Shown here: piece by piece, positions 12,766 through 50,974 of the stretch
How positions within the stretch are numbered: the stretch's first letter is position 1
Layout: every line of letters starts with the position of its first letter
NCBI RefSeq assembly: GCF_023065955.2
Contig: NW_026623056.1
Span: 90,891,256-90,955,255, forward strand
Length of the DNA: 64,000 nucleotides
Direction: 5' to 3'
Source: Ursus arctos
Taxonomy: Eukaryota > Chordata > Mammalia > Carnivora > Ursidae
The notes under the pieces: model-generated
Databases searched by the model: none
What the model saw: only the letters and a program-made list of their open reading frames with translations
Told to the model about the DNA's origin: nothing
Program-made: the position numbers and the translations under genes

Positions 12766-14399
12766 CCAGGGTTAAGTCTCTCTGTTTCCAAGAACATGGC
12801 CACCAAAATGTAAGCTTAGGGGCAGGAATTCTCCTCCGAATGTCAGCTTCTACAAACGGCCTGTTCCCTTTCTGCTGCAGTGTCAACAGGAGGCCTGAAT
12901 GGCACCGCCTGCCACACCCACGCTTTTGAAATAAGCAGCTAGAGCCGAGCACAGTGAAATGCCTCCAGCAAACAGTCCTGGAGAACTGGATTGAGGTTCA
13001 ATGACCTGGATAAAGATGGTGACTCTTGGCTCATCAGAGCTGGGGGTGGGGTAGTCAAGTGGTGAACCAGTTGTTCGCTCAGCAAGCCAGGTCCCACCTC
13101 TCTGTGGCTTCAGGCATACATTTAGAAAGGAGATATGCTGCCAGTAAAGTCACGATGCCTGGGAGCCCAGGGGCCCGCATCTCTCATTTGGCTGGAGGTG
13201 AGCAGGGATGGGCATAGGAAGAGAGCAGTACTCAGACTTGGGTCCTCTGTGCCCGGCTCTGTGGAGTGTGAACCATGGCAGATCTGAACCAGAGGCTGGG
13301 GTTGAGACCTTGGCTATCACAGCTTGCCAAGTGGTCCCCAACCTGAGTATAACCTGGTCAGTAATAAGATGATGTTTGGTGCCGTGCCCCTGTCCCCCAC
13401 CGCCCCCTCCGGTTCTGACATCATCCCAGGCTGCTGTGAGTGGGGGTCTGTGAGCCTAAATGCCAGTGCATGAGGGTGCTGCTTGTACGTGCTTCAGCCA
13501 GGCATAATCCACTTCTGTTCTAGAACCTACCATCACCACATCCCAGAGCTGCTGGAGAAAGGCTGGTATGCCTCTTTGATGCTGCTCAGCGGTAGGGCCC
13601 AAGAGGGACTAGCTGGGGGTGTCCAAGGGCCCCTCAGCCCTACAGCAATAGCAGGATGCGTGAAATGTAAGACTTACTTTTGTTTCCTCCAAGAAACAAA
13701 GGGTCAAAGAGCAGAGAGTCTAAGAGAAAAGTGCATGCCATCCTCAAACCAAAAGATGCTCCTAACTAAAAAAAGTGTAGACTAGGGATCAGAGGGAAAA
13801 GAGGGGGAAATGCCCAAGTTTTCTGAGAAGTGAAGAAGGAAAAATGTAATGTTGTTGAACTATCACTACCTGAAGACAGGAGGAGAAATGATGTGGGTAC
13901 CTACTGGAAAAAAAGTAAAAGTTAAGCTGAGTGGCAGAGTCTTAGTAAGAAAAGGTTTATAAGTCCTGATCCCTGGTCTAAAAGGCTTTTAAAAGGAATC
14001 CTCCTTCTGCAGGGCTGGGGAACGTGGCTGGTGCACTCGGAGTGGAGGGCTGAGCAAACCCGGGCTGGCTCAGCCTATGTGAAGGCACACAGGCTGAGGC
14101 AGCAGCCAGCATGGCTGGGAGGTTTGTCACACACGCAGGGGCTGAGCGAAGGTGCACTTCTGTTCAATACGACGGGGACTAACCTTCTCACCATCAGAGG
14201 AAGCGGACACGTATATGGACAGGCTGGATGAAACCCCGGGGTGTTGGATTGTAATTGAAGGCATTGCTGTGAAACTATGCTCCCTAATAAGATACAGAGA
14301 TCTGTATGCATATATACATGTCAGTTACATCAGTCTCTGAAGCCTAGAGGGAATGACACCCCCGGAACAGTGAGCATATCTAAGCCCCAGATCTTGGTG
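12766..14399. other. Intergenic, no gene recognised
   Basis: Unique sequence. Nothing further seen. Confidence 0.65.
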
Positions 14400-15755
14400 T
14401 CTAAATACCATTCTTGACTAAACGAAACCACTTTCCTTGGAGAACTGATGGTATCCGAGGCTGGGGTGGAGGAAGGACAAGATGAGTCTGAGCTCCCATT
14501 GTGTCAGAAAGCAAGAAGTGCTCAAATGACAGGGATGCACCAGAGGGACACGAGAACTGGCATAAAGGCACTGGACTTGGCCAAATTGGGGATAACTTGA
14601 ACATGAAAATAAATGACAATAATGGAGTAGAGCCTGCTGATTCCATGGGAATCCGTGACTGCATACTGGTATCGATAAAATATTAAAAAGGTAGAAGGGA
14701 AAGAAATGCCTTAAACCCCATATCACGTCGGTGGCATTTGTGCCAAAAATACGTAAGAAAAGCAAATCGTGAAAATTAAGACAAACCTCTACTGAGGACA
14801 TTATACACAATGACTGTACTCCTCTCAGAAAAGGCAAAGTTGTAAAAGAGAAGCCAAGCCTGGGGAACAGAGGACTGAGGACTCGGGAGTCAGGGCAACA
14901 AAGCATGGTGGGGGCCTGAGCCAGAAAGGTGGAAGGAAGATTCACTGGTTGCTCCCATTGGTCGTTTTTTCTACAAAAGAACATTTTTGGGACAGTCGAC
15001 AAAACTTGAAAAGGGCTTGTGGATAAGATGATAGTCCTGTATCAATGCTAATTTCCTGATTTTGATGTGTGCACTGTGGCTATTTAGCATAAAGTCCTTA
15101 TTTTTGGGAAATACGTATTTAAGTATTTAGGGGTCATGGGGCACTCTCTGCAACCTCCTCAGACAGATGGATGGAAGGCACGTATGTGTATGGCTGGATG
15201 GGCAGGCAGATGCATAGATGGAAGGATTGGTGGGTGGATGGATGGACGGATGGACAAACTGGTGGATGGGTGGGTAGGTGGATGGATGGATGGGTGGGTG
15301 GGTGGATGGGTGGGCAGGGAAGTCAATGATGGATGGATGGGTAAATGGGCAGGTGAACGGATGGATGGGTGGACAAGATGGATGGATGGATGGATGGATG
15401 GATGGATGGATGGATGGATGGATGGATGGACGGACGGACTGGTGGATGGGTGGGTAGGTGGATGGATGGATGGATGGATGGGCAGGAAAGTCAATGATGG
15501 ATGGATGGGTAAATGGGCAGGTGAATGGATGGGGGGTGGGCAAGATGATGGATGGTGGATGGATGGATAGACAGATGGATCAACGGGTGCATGGGTAGGT
15601 GAGCAGGTAGATGAGATAGAAAAGAGAATGATCACGCCAATGAGGTAAATGGGAACGAACGGGGGACTCTAGGTAACAGATACACTGGTGTTCTATGCAC
15701 TGTAACTCTCCTGTAACTTGAAACTATTTCACAATTAACAAATAAAAAGAAGAAT
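14400..15755 (+). mobile_element. Old LINE-1 3' end containing a TGGA minisatellite
   Basis: The motif order fits an old LINE-1 3' UTR: AATAAATGACAATAATGGAG near 14606, CAATGCTAATTTCCTGATTTTGAT near 15044, CACTCTCTGCAACCT near 15141, and after the minisatellite ACTTGAAACTATTTCACAATTAACAAATAAAAAG near 15716. The 5' limit is uncertain. Confidence 0.6.
15165..15615. repeat. TGGA tetranucleotide minisatellite with a 168-bp duplication
   Basis: Runs of GGAT and GGTG units, broken by variants. A 36-base landmark beginning GTCAATGATGGATGGATGGG occurs at 15322 and again at 15490, 168 bases apart, so a block of the array was duplicated. Open frames on both strands are repeat artefacts. Confidence 0.9.
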
Positions 15756-16034
15756 TGTAAACACTTAAAAAGACATCAAAACATGGGTGTGAGGAGCTTT
15801 TCTCCTAAGGTTAGATCATCTCTGCTGGTTCACACATGGGGAAGGGCCTAGCTAAGGAGGCAGGAAGCCTGGGGCCACCCTTCCCCTTCCTCTGCCCCCT
15901 CCTGTCACAGTTAATTCAGCACACCCCGACTACGCTTCTAGACTGCCTGAATCTCTGGTTTTCAGAAATCACATGATGCACGTTCTTGTGTAAGAAGAAA
16001 AAGATTTTTCTGACTCCAAAAAAGTAGAAGAGTG

Positions 16035-17332
16035 CTTTGTTTTATCGACATGTTTTATTGACAGAATTTGTCTTCCGCACGTCCTATATACAACCATAGC
16101 GGAACGTCGTGAAAGCGCAAGGCGTATTAAAACATAGCCAGTTCTAAGCAGAGTGGATATTTCCTGTCATAGAAAAGAAGTACCCTGCGCACAGATTCAT
16201 AGTAACATACACGGTACATTAACATCAGTCTCTGTGTCGTACACCAGGCCACGGGGCCACACCCCGCGGCACACCTACTCAAAGAACAGCATTCAGGGGG
16301 CGCCACGCGGGACACGGGAGCCAAGGAAGGAAAGGGGCTAGAAACCAGTCTTTCCTACCCAAGAGTGTGCCGCTGTGTCCTGGAGCCGCCCGGGATTCCA
16401 CCCTAAAAGCCAAGGCTCCCGCGTGGTGTAGGCGTCCGTCCAGGGGCTCAGACAACCCTCGCGGCCCCAAGACAGGAGCAGTCCGCACAAACCACCACCT
16501 CACCCAACATCCGCGCTGGAAGCAACCCAACAAGCAAGGTGGCCCATCCAGCTGGAAACACTGACGGCAGCCCGAACCCAAAACGTCATTCCAGAGCTCA
16601 AACACTTCAGGTGACCAGCAACGAGAAGAGCAAACCGCACGGTCAGGTACGTGGGCGGCCACCCACGAGGACTGACAAATTTGGACATGAAAGAGCAGGT
16701 CCAATGACTGTTGCTTTTAAAAACCAACCTCATTACTTTACACTCATTGGTCACGGACCAGACAACCGAAAGACGTGAACGTCTATAACAAGTTCAAAGC
16801 AACAGTTAATCCATGTTCATCTACTGAAGATTTCCTACGGAACAAGAATTCCACTCCAGCTTCCTGAAACAGGCTTCCCAGCCCGCCCCTGGGCGTGAAG
16901 GTAAAAGCCAGCTCCTCCTGCACCTGCTCCCGCGACGGCTGCACTCCGAGCTGCGGGCCGAGCTCAGGACAGCGCACGCGCTCCCTCCACGGCACAGGCA
17001 CCAAGGGGCCCATGCGAGCAGCAAGGAGCGTGACGAAATGATTCCGACCCATCGTCCCTCTGACGGCGGGCGTGCCAATCGCTGGATGGGTGGACAGCCG
17101 AGTGCGTTCTAACCAAATGCCTTCGGAGGCTGACACGCCGGAGCAGACGTCCCACGCGCGCCCGGAGTCAGCAGCCACCTGCCTTTCGCCGGCCCACTCG
17201 CTCGGTCAATGTTCCATCAGGCCACAGACAAGGCGAGCGGGGCCGACCGGCACAGTGTCCTTCAGTCCCCACGGTGGAACACGGCAATGGGACGGGAACC
17301 CCACACGGGCCCCGGTCTCCGGGGGCAGCAGG
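16035..17332 (-). other. RIPK4: RIPK4 3' untranslated region (probable)
   Basis: This is the stretch from the stop codon to the probable cleavage site. A minus-strand AATAAA lies at 16059-16054, and cleavage would be about 15-25 bases beyond it. The resulting length of about 1.3 kb is plausible for this gene. The exact end is inferred; no transcript evidence is available here. No repeat element was recognised inside it. Confidence 0.6.
16054..16059 (-). terminator. RIPK4: Candidate polyadenylation signal AATAAA of RIPK4
   Basis: On the plus strand this reads TTTATT, giving a canonical hexamer on the minus strand about 1.27 kb after the stop codon. A second weak hexamer, GATAAA, lies just downstream in the transcript at about 16046-16041. 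T-rich (U-rich in RNA) sequence follows. Confidence 0.55.
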
Positions 17333-43896
<26,564 letters not shown>

Positions 43897-44088
43897 ATTT
43901 TTAAGATTTTATTTATTTATTTGACAGAGAGAGATAGCCAGCGAGAGAGGGAACACAAGCAGGGGGAGTGGGAGAGGAAGAAGCAGGCTCATAGCGGAGG
44001 AGCCTGATGTGGGGCTCGATCCCACAACGCCGGGATCACGCCCTGAGCCAAAGGCAGACGCTTAACCGCTGTGCCACCCAGGCGCCCC
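43897..44088 (-). mobile_element. Can-SINE, minus, inserted beside another SINE
   Basis: Full-length reversed element ending CACCCAGGCGCCCC. Its target duplication GAAATTTATTATTTTTTT occurs at 43869-43886 and 44090-44107. Confidence 0.9.
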
Positions 44089-44100
44089 TGAAATTTATTA

Positions 44101-44296
44101 TTTTTTTAAAGATTTTATTTATTTATTTGACAGACACAGAGACAGCCAGAGAAGGAACACAAGCAGGGGGAGTGTGAGAGGGAGAAGCAGGCTTCCCGCT
44201 GAGCAGGGAGCCCGATGTGAGGCTCGATCCCACGAACTCAAGATCATGATCTGAGCCAAAGGCACACGCTTAACAACTGAGCCACCCAGGGGCTCC
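44101..44296 (-). mobile_element. Can-SINE, minus (older of a nested pair)
   Basis: Full-length reversed element ending CACCCAGGGGCTCC. An outer duplication TACAAATCGAAATTT (43861-43875) and TACAAATTGAAATTT (44297-44311), one mismatch, encloses both SINEs. So this copy probably inserted first. Confidence 0.88.
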
Positions 44297-44311
44297 TACA
44301 AATTGAAATTT

Positions 44312-44689
44312 GCAGCTTTTAATGTTAGCTTTAAAATACAGTAAGTTATCAGAATATTAAATAAAACAAAATGTATATTAAAGTGAATTTTCCGTCCTAA
44401 TGAGCTGTAGCAATTTTCTTGAGAAACACAGAAACCTCATCCGTAATTTTATAAGCACTCATATTCTCTGAAATGATTGAACCCATACAGTGTCAATAAT
44501 TTATGTCAATGAAAACCTTTCATCAAAGCATAAAGTTTCACTTTTAATATATTTTAGGCAAAAACGAAAGTGGACTGACTTGAAGAAAACTATTAGTGCA
44601 AGTTTTGCATTTGAGCCTCCGGAAGTGGCCCTTGTGAGGATTAGTGACCAGTCTGTGCCCGGCCCCAGGGTGGCCCCCGGGCTCGAGGA
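44312..44689. other. Intergenic, no gene recognised
   Basis: AT-rich sequence leading into the second CpG island. Nothing further seen. Confidence 0.6.
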
Positions 44690-45560
44690 ACTCAGCGCAG
44701 CCAGTGGGCACCCCCAGGGGCTCGAGGCGGAGGCAATCGGGAGAGGTGAGCCCCGAGGGCAAGACGCTCGGTGAAGCGACAGTCGACCTGTCCGGCAGCT
44801 CGGGGGCGGCGGGGGGGGGGGGGGCGGGCACCGGGGAGGGAAGGGCAAGCCCCGGGGACTCTGCCGCCCTTCCCGGAAGAAGTGCCAAGTCCGCGTCCTC
44901 CTACCTCGGGTGCCTGGCCAGCGCAGCTCGACGGACGCCCCCCTGCCCCCAGCCCAGGGGCCGCGGTGTGCCCGGCTCGGCCGGGATGTCCCTGTCTCCG
45001 CGCGCCGCCCCTGCGTCCCGCCGCGGGGAACCGACGGAGCCGGCGGCCTGGGAGCAGGCAGGTGCGGGGCTCTCCTGCGACAGGGTCCCGGCGCTAGGAG
45101 CGCAGGTGACTTTGCCGGCCCTGGCACCCGGGGAGATGGCTCCCTGCCTCAGGATGACCGTGGGACTTCAGGGGGACAGGGGGCACGGCGTGGACCAGGT
45201 GCTGGGAAAACACTGCCGGGGGGTTGTCACTTCTGCTGTGCGCGTCTGCCCCGTGAGTTGGTCCTCCTCGAGGTCCCCGGAGCAGTGCGCCGCCCTGCCA
45301 CGGCCCTCCTAGGCCACCGGCGCCCTTAGCCCTGGAGCCAGCCTGGGGCCACCCCGGGAGCCTGACGACCCAGCGCCACCCCCGTCCCCTGCGGGACCGC
45401 CCACAGGGGAGCGGAAGCGGAGCCCTGGGCGCCTCCTCCGCGCCGCGCCCGCTCCTCCCCTCTCCGGCTCCCACTCCCCTCCCCCTCCCCGCCCCGCCCC
45501 TCCTCCACCCTGGGGAGGCTCCCCCGGGTCCAGCCCCCTCCGGCCGAGCAGGCCCCGCCC
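44690..45560. promoter_or_regulatory. Second CpG island, about 3.2 kb upstream of RIPK4
   Basis: This GC-rich, CpG-dense block contains a G run near 44811-44824 and a CCCCTCC-rich run near 45460-45510. It sits in otherwise AT-rich, repeat-laden DNA. Open frames on both strands exist but show no recognisable protein. It could be an upstream RIPK4 promoter or enhancer, or the promoter of an unannotated non-coding RNA. Confidence 0.55.
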
Positions 45561-45805
45561 CAGGAAGGTGGCTTTGCTCTCCTCCTGCTGCAACTTGCTC
45601 GGCTGTTTCTGAGAATTCCCTGCAGGATTTGAATGTTATTTGCTGAAGAACGTAACTTGTTCTCCGCTGCGATCCTGCCTTCCTGAGCTCTGAAGGGTAC
45701 CCGCAGCAAGATTCCGCCCAGGGATTTCCACAGCCACCCCAGAGTTTGGGGGAGAGAAGGGGAGAGGGACTGACTTGTAAGTTCTAGCTCTTATCAAGCA
45801 CATAT

Positions 45806-46963
45806 TTTCCTTTCTTTTCACTGAAGTATAGTGACGCGCACGTTATATTGGTTTCAGGCGCTCAACACAGTGATTCGACGTCTCTACATGTCATGCTGAG
45901 CTCAGCACGAGTGCCACCACCCTCTGTCACCACACCGCGCCATGACTCACTCCATACCTGGAAGTCTCGACCTCCCGCTCCCTCCACACATTTTGTCCGT
46001 CCCCCCATGACCCCCCCACTCTGGCAACCACCAGTTTGTTCTCTGCGTTAAGGGCTCTTTTTCTGCTGTTTGCTTGTTTGTTCATTTGGTGTTTTAGATC
46101 CCACATATAAGTGACATCATTCGGGATTTGTCTTTCTCTGCTTAGTGCGCTCTAGGTCGGTCCGTGTTGTCACAAGTGGCAGGAGCCTATCTTTTTTATG
46201 GCTGAGTCGTATTTCATTGTGCATATAAACCACTTCTTCCTTCTCCATTCATCTACGGATGGACATCGGGCTGCCCCCATCCCTTGCCTATTGTAAATAA
46301 TGCTACAGTAAACACAGGGTGCATGTAGACCTTCGCGTCAATGTTTTCGTATTTGGGGGTGAATACCCACTACTTTTGAGGCACTCTTTTCCACAGTGGC
46401 CGCACCAGTTTGCATTCCCACCAGCAGGGCACGAGGGCTCCTTTTCTCCACATCCTCACACACTCTTATTATGGCCTGCCTTGTTGATTTTAGCCATGCT
46501 GACTGGTGTGAGGGGGTAGCTCGTTGTGGTTTGGATCTGCGTTTCCCTGATGCCGAGTGATGTCGAGCAGCGTTTCATGTGTCTGTTGGCATCTGGACGT
46601 CTTCTTTGGAGAAATGTCTGTTCATGTCTTTTGCCCATTTTTTAATTGGATTATTTGGGGTTTTTGGTGTTGAGTTGTATCAGTTCTTTATATATTTTGG
46701 ATACTAACCCTTTATTGGATATGTTATTTGCAAATATCTTCTCCCATTCTGTAGGTTGCCTTTTTGTTTTGTTGATTGTGCAGAAGCTTTTTATTTTGAT
46801 GAAATCCCAATAGTTCATTTTTGCCTGTTTCCCTTGCCTCAGGAGGCATATCTACAAAAATGTTGCGATGGCCAATATCAGAGAAATTATTACCTGGGCT
46901 CTTTTCTAGGATTTTTTTAGGTCTTACATTTAGGGCTTTAATCCATTTTGAGGTTTGGTGGTG

Positions 46964-46964
<1 letters not shown>
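45806..46964 (-). mobile_element. LINE-1 3' part, antisense (first segment)
   Basis: The plus strand is the reverse of a LINE-1 3' UTR and ORF2 end: CACTGAAGTATAGTGACGCG, TTTATGGCTGAGTCGTATTTCATTG, TGTTCATGTCTTTTGCCCATTTTTTAATTGGA. It continues after a SINE insertion at 47184. Confidence 0.88.
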
Positions 46965-46995
<31 letters not shown>

Positions 46996-47183
46996 AGAGA
47001 GAGACAGAGCACGTGCTAGTGAGTAGGGGGTGGGGTGGAGGGGCAGAGGGAGAGAGAGTCTTAAGCAGGCTCTGCACCCAGCGTGGAGCCCATCATGGGG
47101 CTCAGTCTCATGACCCTTGAAATCATGACCTGAGCTGAAATCAAGAGTCGGACACTTAACCAGCTGAGCCACCCAGACGCCCC
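46965..47183 (-). mobile_element. Can-SINE inserted into the LINE-1
   Basis: Reversed element with T run, purine-rich GAGAGAGAC body and end CCACCCAGACGCCCC. The LINE-1 sequence resumes at once with TTGAGTTTATTTTT, and TTGAG(G/T)TT appears on both sides as a short target duplication. Confidence 0.88.
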
Positions 47184-47530
47184 TTGAGTTTATTTTTCCG
47201 TATGGTGGTGTAAGAAAGTGGTCCAGAAACATTCTTTTGCATGTAGCTGACCAGGGTTCCCAACACCATTTGTTGAGAGACTGTCCTTTTCCTTTTGCAC
47301 ATTCTTGCCTCCTTTGTTGAAGATTAATTGACCATAGAGTTGTGGGTCCATTTCTGGGTTCTCTATTCCATTCCGTTGATCTATGTGTCTGATTTTGTGC
47401 CAGTACCATGCTGTTTTGATGATTACAGCCTTGTCGTATATCTTGAAATCTGGGATTGTGATGCCTCCAACTTTATTCTTCCTTCTCATGATTGCTTTGG
47501 CTATTGGGGGGGGGGTTGTGGTTCCATACA
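47184..47530 (-). pseudogene. LINE-1 ORF2 fragment, antisense (second segment)
   Basis: Minus-strand translation gives [20 protein letters not shown] and [14 protein letters not shown], the conserved part of LINE-1 ORF2 protein beyond the reverse transcriptase core. The frame is broken further on. A G run at about 47506-47514 marks the end of the recognisable element. Confidence 0.88.
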
Positions 47531-48771
47531 AATTTTAATATTTTATTAATTTTAATATTTAGCAAATATTTTCTTAGACACAAACCTCCCTTTCCAGAGT
47601 CATCTTCTCTGACTCCAGTGATCCCCATACGTAAGATCCGTACCCTTGAACACACCATCCCAGGCTCCCATCTCGTGCACGAGAACAGCAATACACAGAT
47701 GCTTGTCGAATCACCTATAACATCTCTCTGCATCTCCTGTGCACCCTCATTCTCACTCCCTGGTCTTTAGTTGTGGGGGTTCTTAAAGCCCAATCCAGGC
47801 CCTCTCCTCCCTCACGGGACACTCTCCTCTTCATCCCGAGGCGATCCCATCCAGACCCACCAGCTCAGTTTCATCTACTCAACCAAGAGTCCTACATTTA
47901 TGTCTCCAGGCCCGACCTAGCCTCTGAGCGCTAGACCCCAAATTCAACATGGCACCCATACTAGGCTATCTCTAAGGTAAATCCACATGTCTGGGATGAG
48001 CTCGTGATTTTCACCCCCAAACTGGTTCTTTCCGGAGTGCCCCATCTCTGTGAATAAGCTGCCTTCTCTTCTGAAGGCCATGAACCAAGAAGTGTCTGCA
48101 GAACGTCATGCCCCCTCCGTCCCACAAGATCCAGTCCATCGTCAACGGCCTCACCCTAGACTTGGACAAGTGGCCTGCTCTGGCCCAAGCTGCACAGGGC
48201 CCTGGTCTGGCCCTCACTGGGCCTGCCCATCTACTCGAGGCCAGGAGGTGCCCACCCTCCTAGATCACACTCTAGATAGCTGTGACCCCAGCCCAAATGT
48301 CCCCAAGACCACTCCCCGAGCCCTGCATGGGTCCATCCTCCAGAGGGTGGGCCCACTGCTGGTGTGAGCACCCCCCCCCCCAAGGCACAGCCAGAGGAAG
48401 CTGACTGCGGGGGCGGGGGGGGGGGCATGGGCGGGGCTGCAGCACGGGTCGGCATATCCACCTGTTGGGGGGCGGCCAGAGGCCTCGCTCTGTTTGCTAC
48501 AAAGCTGGGGGTGGAGAGGAAGAGGGCCAAGAGTCTGAGTTCGCCAGTTCAAACGTGGCCTTCCAGGTTGCTGTGAAAGTGTATTTGCCAGACCAGGAAG
48601 ACAGAGCACATTTTATTGAACATTTTATCTGCTTGATTTATAGTTTTCAACAACGTAGACACATGGCGGGTTGGCCTCAATCTGTACCCTTGCTCCGGCA
48701 AAAATACCAATCACGGTCCGGTCACCAAAACACCAGCTCTTCCCTCTTAAGCATCTCTTGATGGAACTCGG
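47531..48771. other. Intergenic, no gene recognised
   Basis: Unique sequence with a C run near 48370-48381 and a G run near 48412-48425. Nothing else seen. Confidence 0.6.
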
Positions 48772-48924
48772 CCCCCATGCCAGCCCCTGTCAGGGTCATT
48801 TCCTGTCCAGCCCCCATGCCAGCCCCTGTCAGGGTCATTTCCTGTCCAGCCCCCATGCCAGCCCCTGTCAGGGTCATTTCCTGTCCAGCCCCCATGCCAG
48901 CCCCTGTCAGGGTCATTTCCTGTC
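48772..48924. repeat. VNTR, four near-identical 39-bp units
   Basis: Units start at 48772, 48811, 48850 and 48889, each beginning CCCCCATGCCAGCCCCTGTC and then AGGGTCATTTCCTGTCCAG. The last unit ends early and no mismatch was seen between units. Because 39 is a multiple of 3, both strands stay open through it; this is not a coding signal. Confidence 0.95.
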
Positions 48925-49844
48925 TGGGCCATCGCTAGCCCTCCCCAGCGGCTCTTCAGCAATGTTGTGAAAATGCAAATCCGACCTCACTGTTTTAGGT
49001 TGGACGTGGGCCTGCCTCTGTAGCTTCATCCTCCGGTCTCTGCTGCTCTTGGTCAGCCAGCTGCTCCCCTCACCCCAAGTCCCCAGACTGAGCTGCACAG
49101 GGCCTTTGCACAAGCTGTCCTGTCAGTCAGGAGAATTGCGCTGGGGCCTGCTGTACTCCCACTCCGCCAGCCTCTCTGTCTTTCCCTGAGTCCCAGGCTC
49201 GGTCAGAGTCCTCTGTTAGCGGCACGCCAGCCGGGCAGCCGGGCGCATCGGCGTGTTCATTAGGGACCCGGCGCCTGCACTCTGGGCCGCTCCTCCGGCA
49301 GAACCACTTGTATGCCCCCACCCCAGCCCCCCATCCAGGTTCTTCAAGGGCCACCCTGCTTCTCTGTCCTGGCCACCCTGGCCCTTCTGTTCTCGCAAGT
49401 GCACCCCTTGAGCCTCTGCAGCTCCTCTCCCGGGACCCTCTCCCGGGACGTGCTGGTGCTCACCCCAGGGGTCCTCACCTGCCTTCACCTCTTGTGTTCA
49501 AGGTCACCGCCTCCCCCAGGCCTTCCCAGGTGACCCACCGAAAACAGTACCCATCCGGCCCAGCCTGATGCCATCCTCTGGGAGCCGCTGGGGAGGCTGG
49601 GGGGTTAGTAGCTCTCTCTAAACACATCCTGAAATGCAAGGCAGCTCCTTGACTCAGGGGTGGGTGCTGTGTGCTCGCTGAGGGAGTGCCCCCAGCACCT
49701 GGGCCTGGGAGGGTGGGCTCCCTGAGCCCGAGGCTCTCAAGCTTCCTCCTGGGGCAGAACCCTTTGTCCCTGAGTCATCTTTCCACAGCGGCCTGGGGAC
49801 AAAGACATGCCCAGCGATTGCCTTTATTAGCTAGTTAGTGATGG
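48925..49844. other. Intergenic, no gene recognised
   Basis: Unique GC-rich sequence. Nothing further seen. Confidence 0.6.
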
Positions 49845-50434
49845 GGTTTGGAATATCGGGGAGGTTCGGTGGGGTGAGGTCCAGAGCCGACCACCAAGAA
49901 AGAATTCTGAGACCACCAAGAAAGAATTCTGAGACGTCTTTGGTGCAGAATGGTGGCTTATGAAAGCTCAGGGACAGGACCCGTGGGCAGAAAGAGCTGC
50001 TGCCCCGGGGTTGTGAGGGGTGGCTGATTATATACTACGGGGCGGGGGAGGTAAGGGAAAGGGAGGTTTCAAAAGGATTTTCATATGTTAAAGAAGACTC
50101 ACAGAGTAGGGAGGGGAGGCCTTGCTGTTGTCGGGTTAAGGCTGTTTACCCCTCCAGCAAGGCATTAACATGAAGATAGTTGGGAGTTTCCTGGAGGAAC
50201 AGTACACCCTGCCCAATTCAAGTATCTGTCAACGGGCTGCAGGTTATAAGGACATTTAATTGTATCTACATTCCCTTCTGGAAGCTAGATTGATAAAAAT
50301 GCTTTGTCCTTGTAAATTGCTAAGACATTCTTAAACCGAGGGAGACTCCTATCTTGCAGGATTGTGATCTCTGTAAGTTAACTGTTTTCCTTTCCTTAGC
50401 TTTAGGGCCCCCCGGAGTGCATGAGGAATGTCAC
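49845..50434 (-). mobile_element. Solo long terminal repeat of an endogenous retrovirus, minus orientation
   Basis: Read on the minus strand it has the layout of an ERV1-like LTR: an upstream U3-like part, a TATA-like TAGTATATAATCAGCC (about 50039-50024), GCAGCAGCTCTTTCTGCCC downstream, and a U5-like part with a 22-base tandem duplication near its end. No retroviral gene was seen next to it, so it is a solo LTR. Ends are approximate and no target duplication was confirmed. Confidence 0.6.
49889..49932. repeat. 22-bp tandem duplication inside the LTR
   Basis: GACCACCAAGAAAGAATTCT plus GA occurs at 49889-49910 and directly again at 49911-49932 with no mismatch. Confidence 0.93.
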
Positions 50435-50536
50435 ATGTATCCCATCTGGGAGGTGGGGTCAGCTTCTGCTTTGTCCTCAGCTTCCTTCTGTTCCCTCATC
50501 AGTCAGGATCAAAGGACTTGAAAAGTATTTATGGGA

Positions 50537-50737
50537 GGCACCTGGGTGGCTCAGTCGGTGAAGCGTCTGCCTTCCGCTCAGGTCATGATCCCAGGGCCCT
50601 GGGATGGAGCCCCCCATCAGGCTCCTTGCTCAGCGGGGAGTCCGTTCCTCCCTCTCTCTCTGCCCCTCCCCCGGCTTGTGAGCGCGTGAGCGCGCTCTCT
50701 CTCCCTCTCTCTCAAATAAATAAAATATTTTGGAAAA
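50537..50737 (+). mobile_element. Can-SINE, plus orientation
   Basis: Head GGCACCTGGGTGGCTCAGTC, CT-rich body and AAATAAATAAAAT tail. It is flanked by a 16-base perfect target duplication AAAAGTATTTATGGGA at 50521-50536 and 50738-50753. Confidence 0.93.
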
Positions 50738-50773
50738 AAAAGTATTTATGGGAAAACAATGTGGCAGTTTCTT

Positions 50774-50974
50774 TTTTTTTTTTTTAAAGATTTTATTTAT
50801 TTATTTGACAGAGATAGAGATAGCCAGTGAGAGAGGGAACACAAGCAGGGGGAGTGGGAGAGGAAGAAGCAGGCTCATAGCGGAGGAGCCTGATGTGGGG
50901 CTCGATCCCAGAACGCCGGGATCACGCCCTGAGCCGAAGGCAATCGCTTAACCGCTGTGCCACCCAGGCGCCCC
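50774..50974 (-). mobile_element. Can-SINE, minus orientation
   Basis: T run, AAAGATTTTATTTATTTATTT, reversed body and head. It is flanked by a 16-base perfect duplication AATGTGGCAGTTTCTT at 50758-50773 and 50975-50990. Confidence 0.94.

Noticed and set aside
15127..15635. Open frames of 138-158 codons rich in His/Pro/Ser or Gly/Trp/Met
   Set aside because: They arise from translating the TGGA minisatellite.
44501..45312. Overlapping open frames of 208 and 222 codons in the second CpG island
   Set aside because: GC-rich DNA has few stops. The translations are Gly/Pro/Arg/Ser-rich with no known domain, and both strands look equally open.
48671..48970. Repeated frame across the 39-bp array, and the idea of a CRISPR array
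   Set aside because: The units are directly adjacent with no spacers, the host is a mammal, and 39 being a multiple of 3 explains the open frames.
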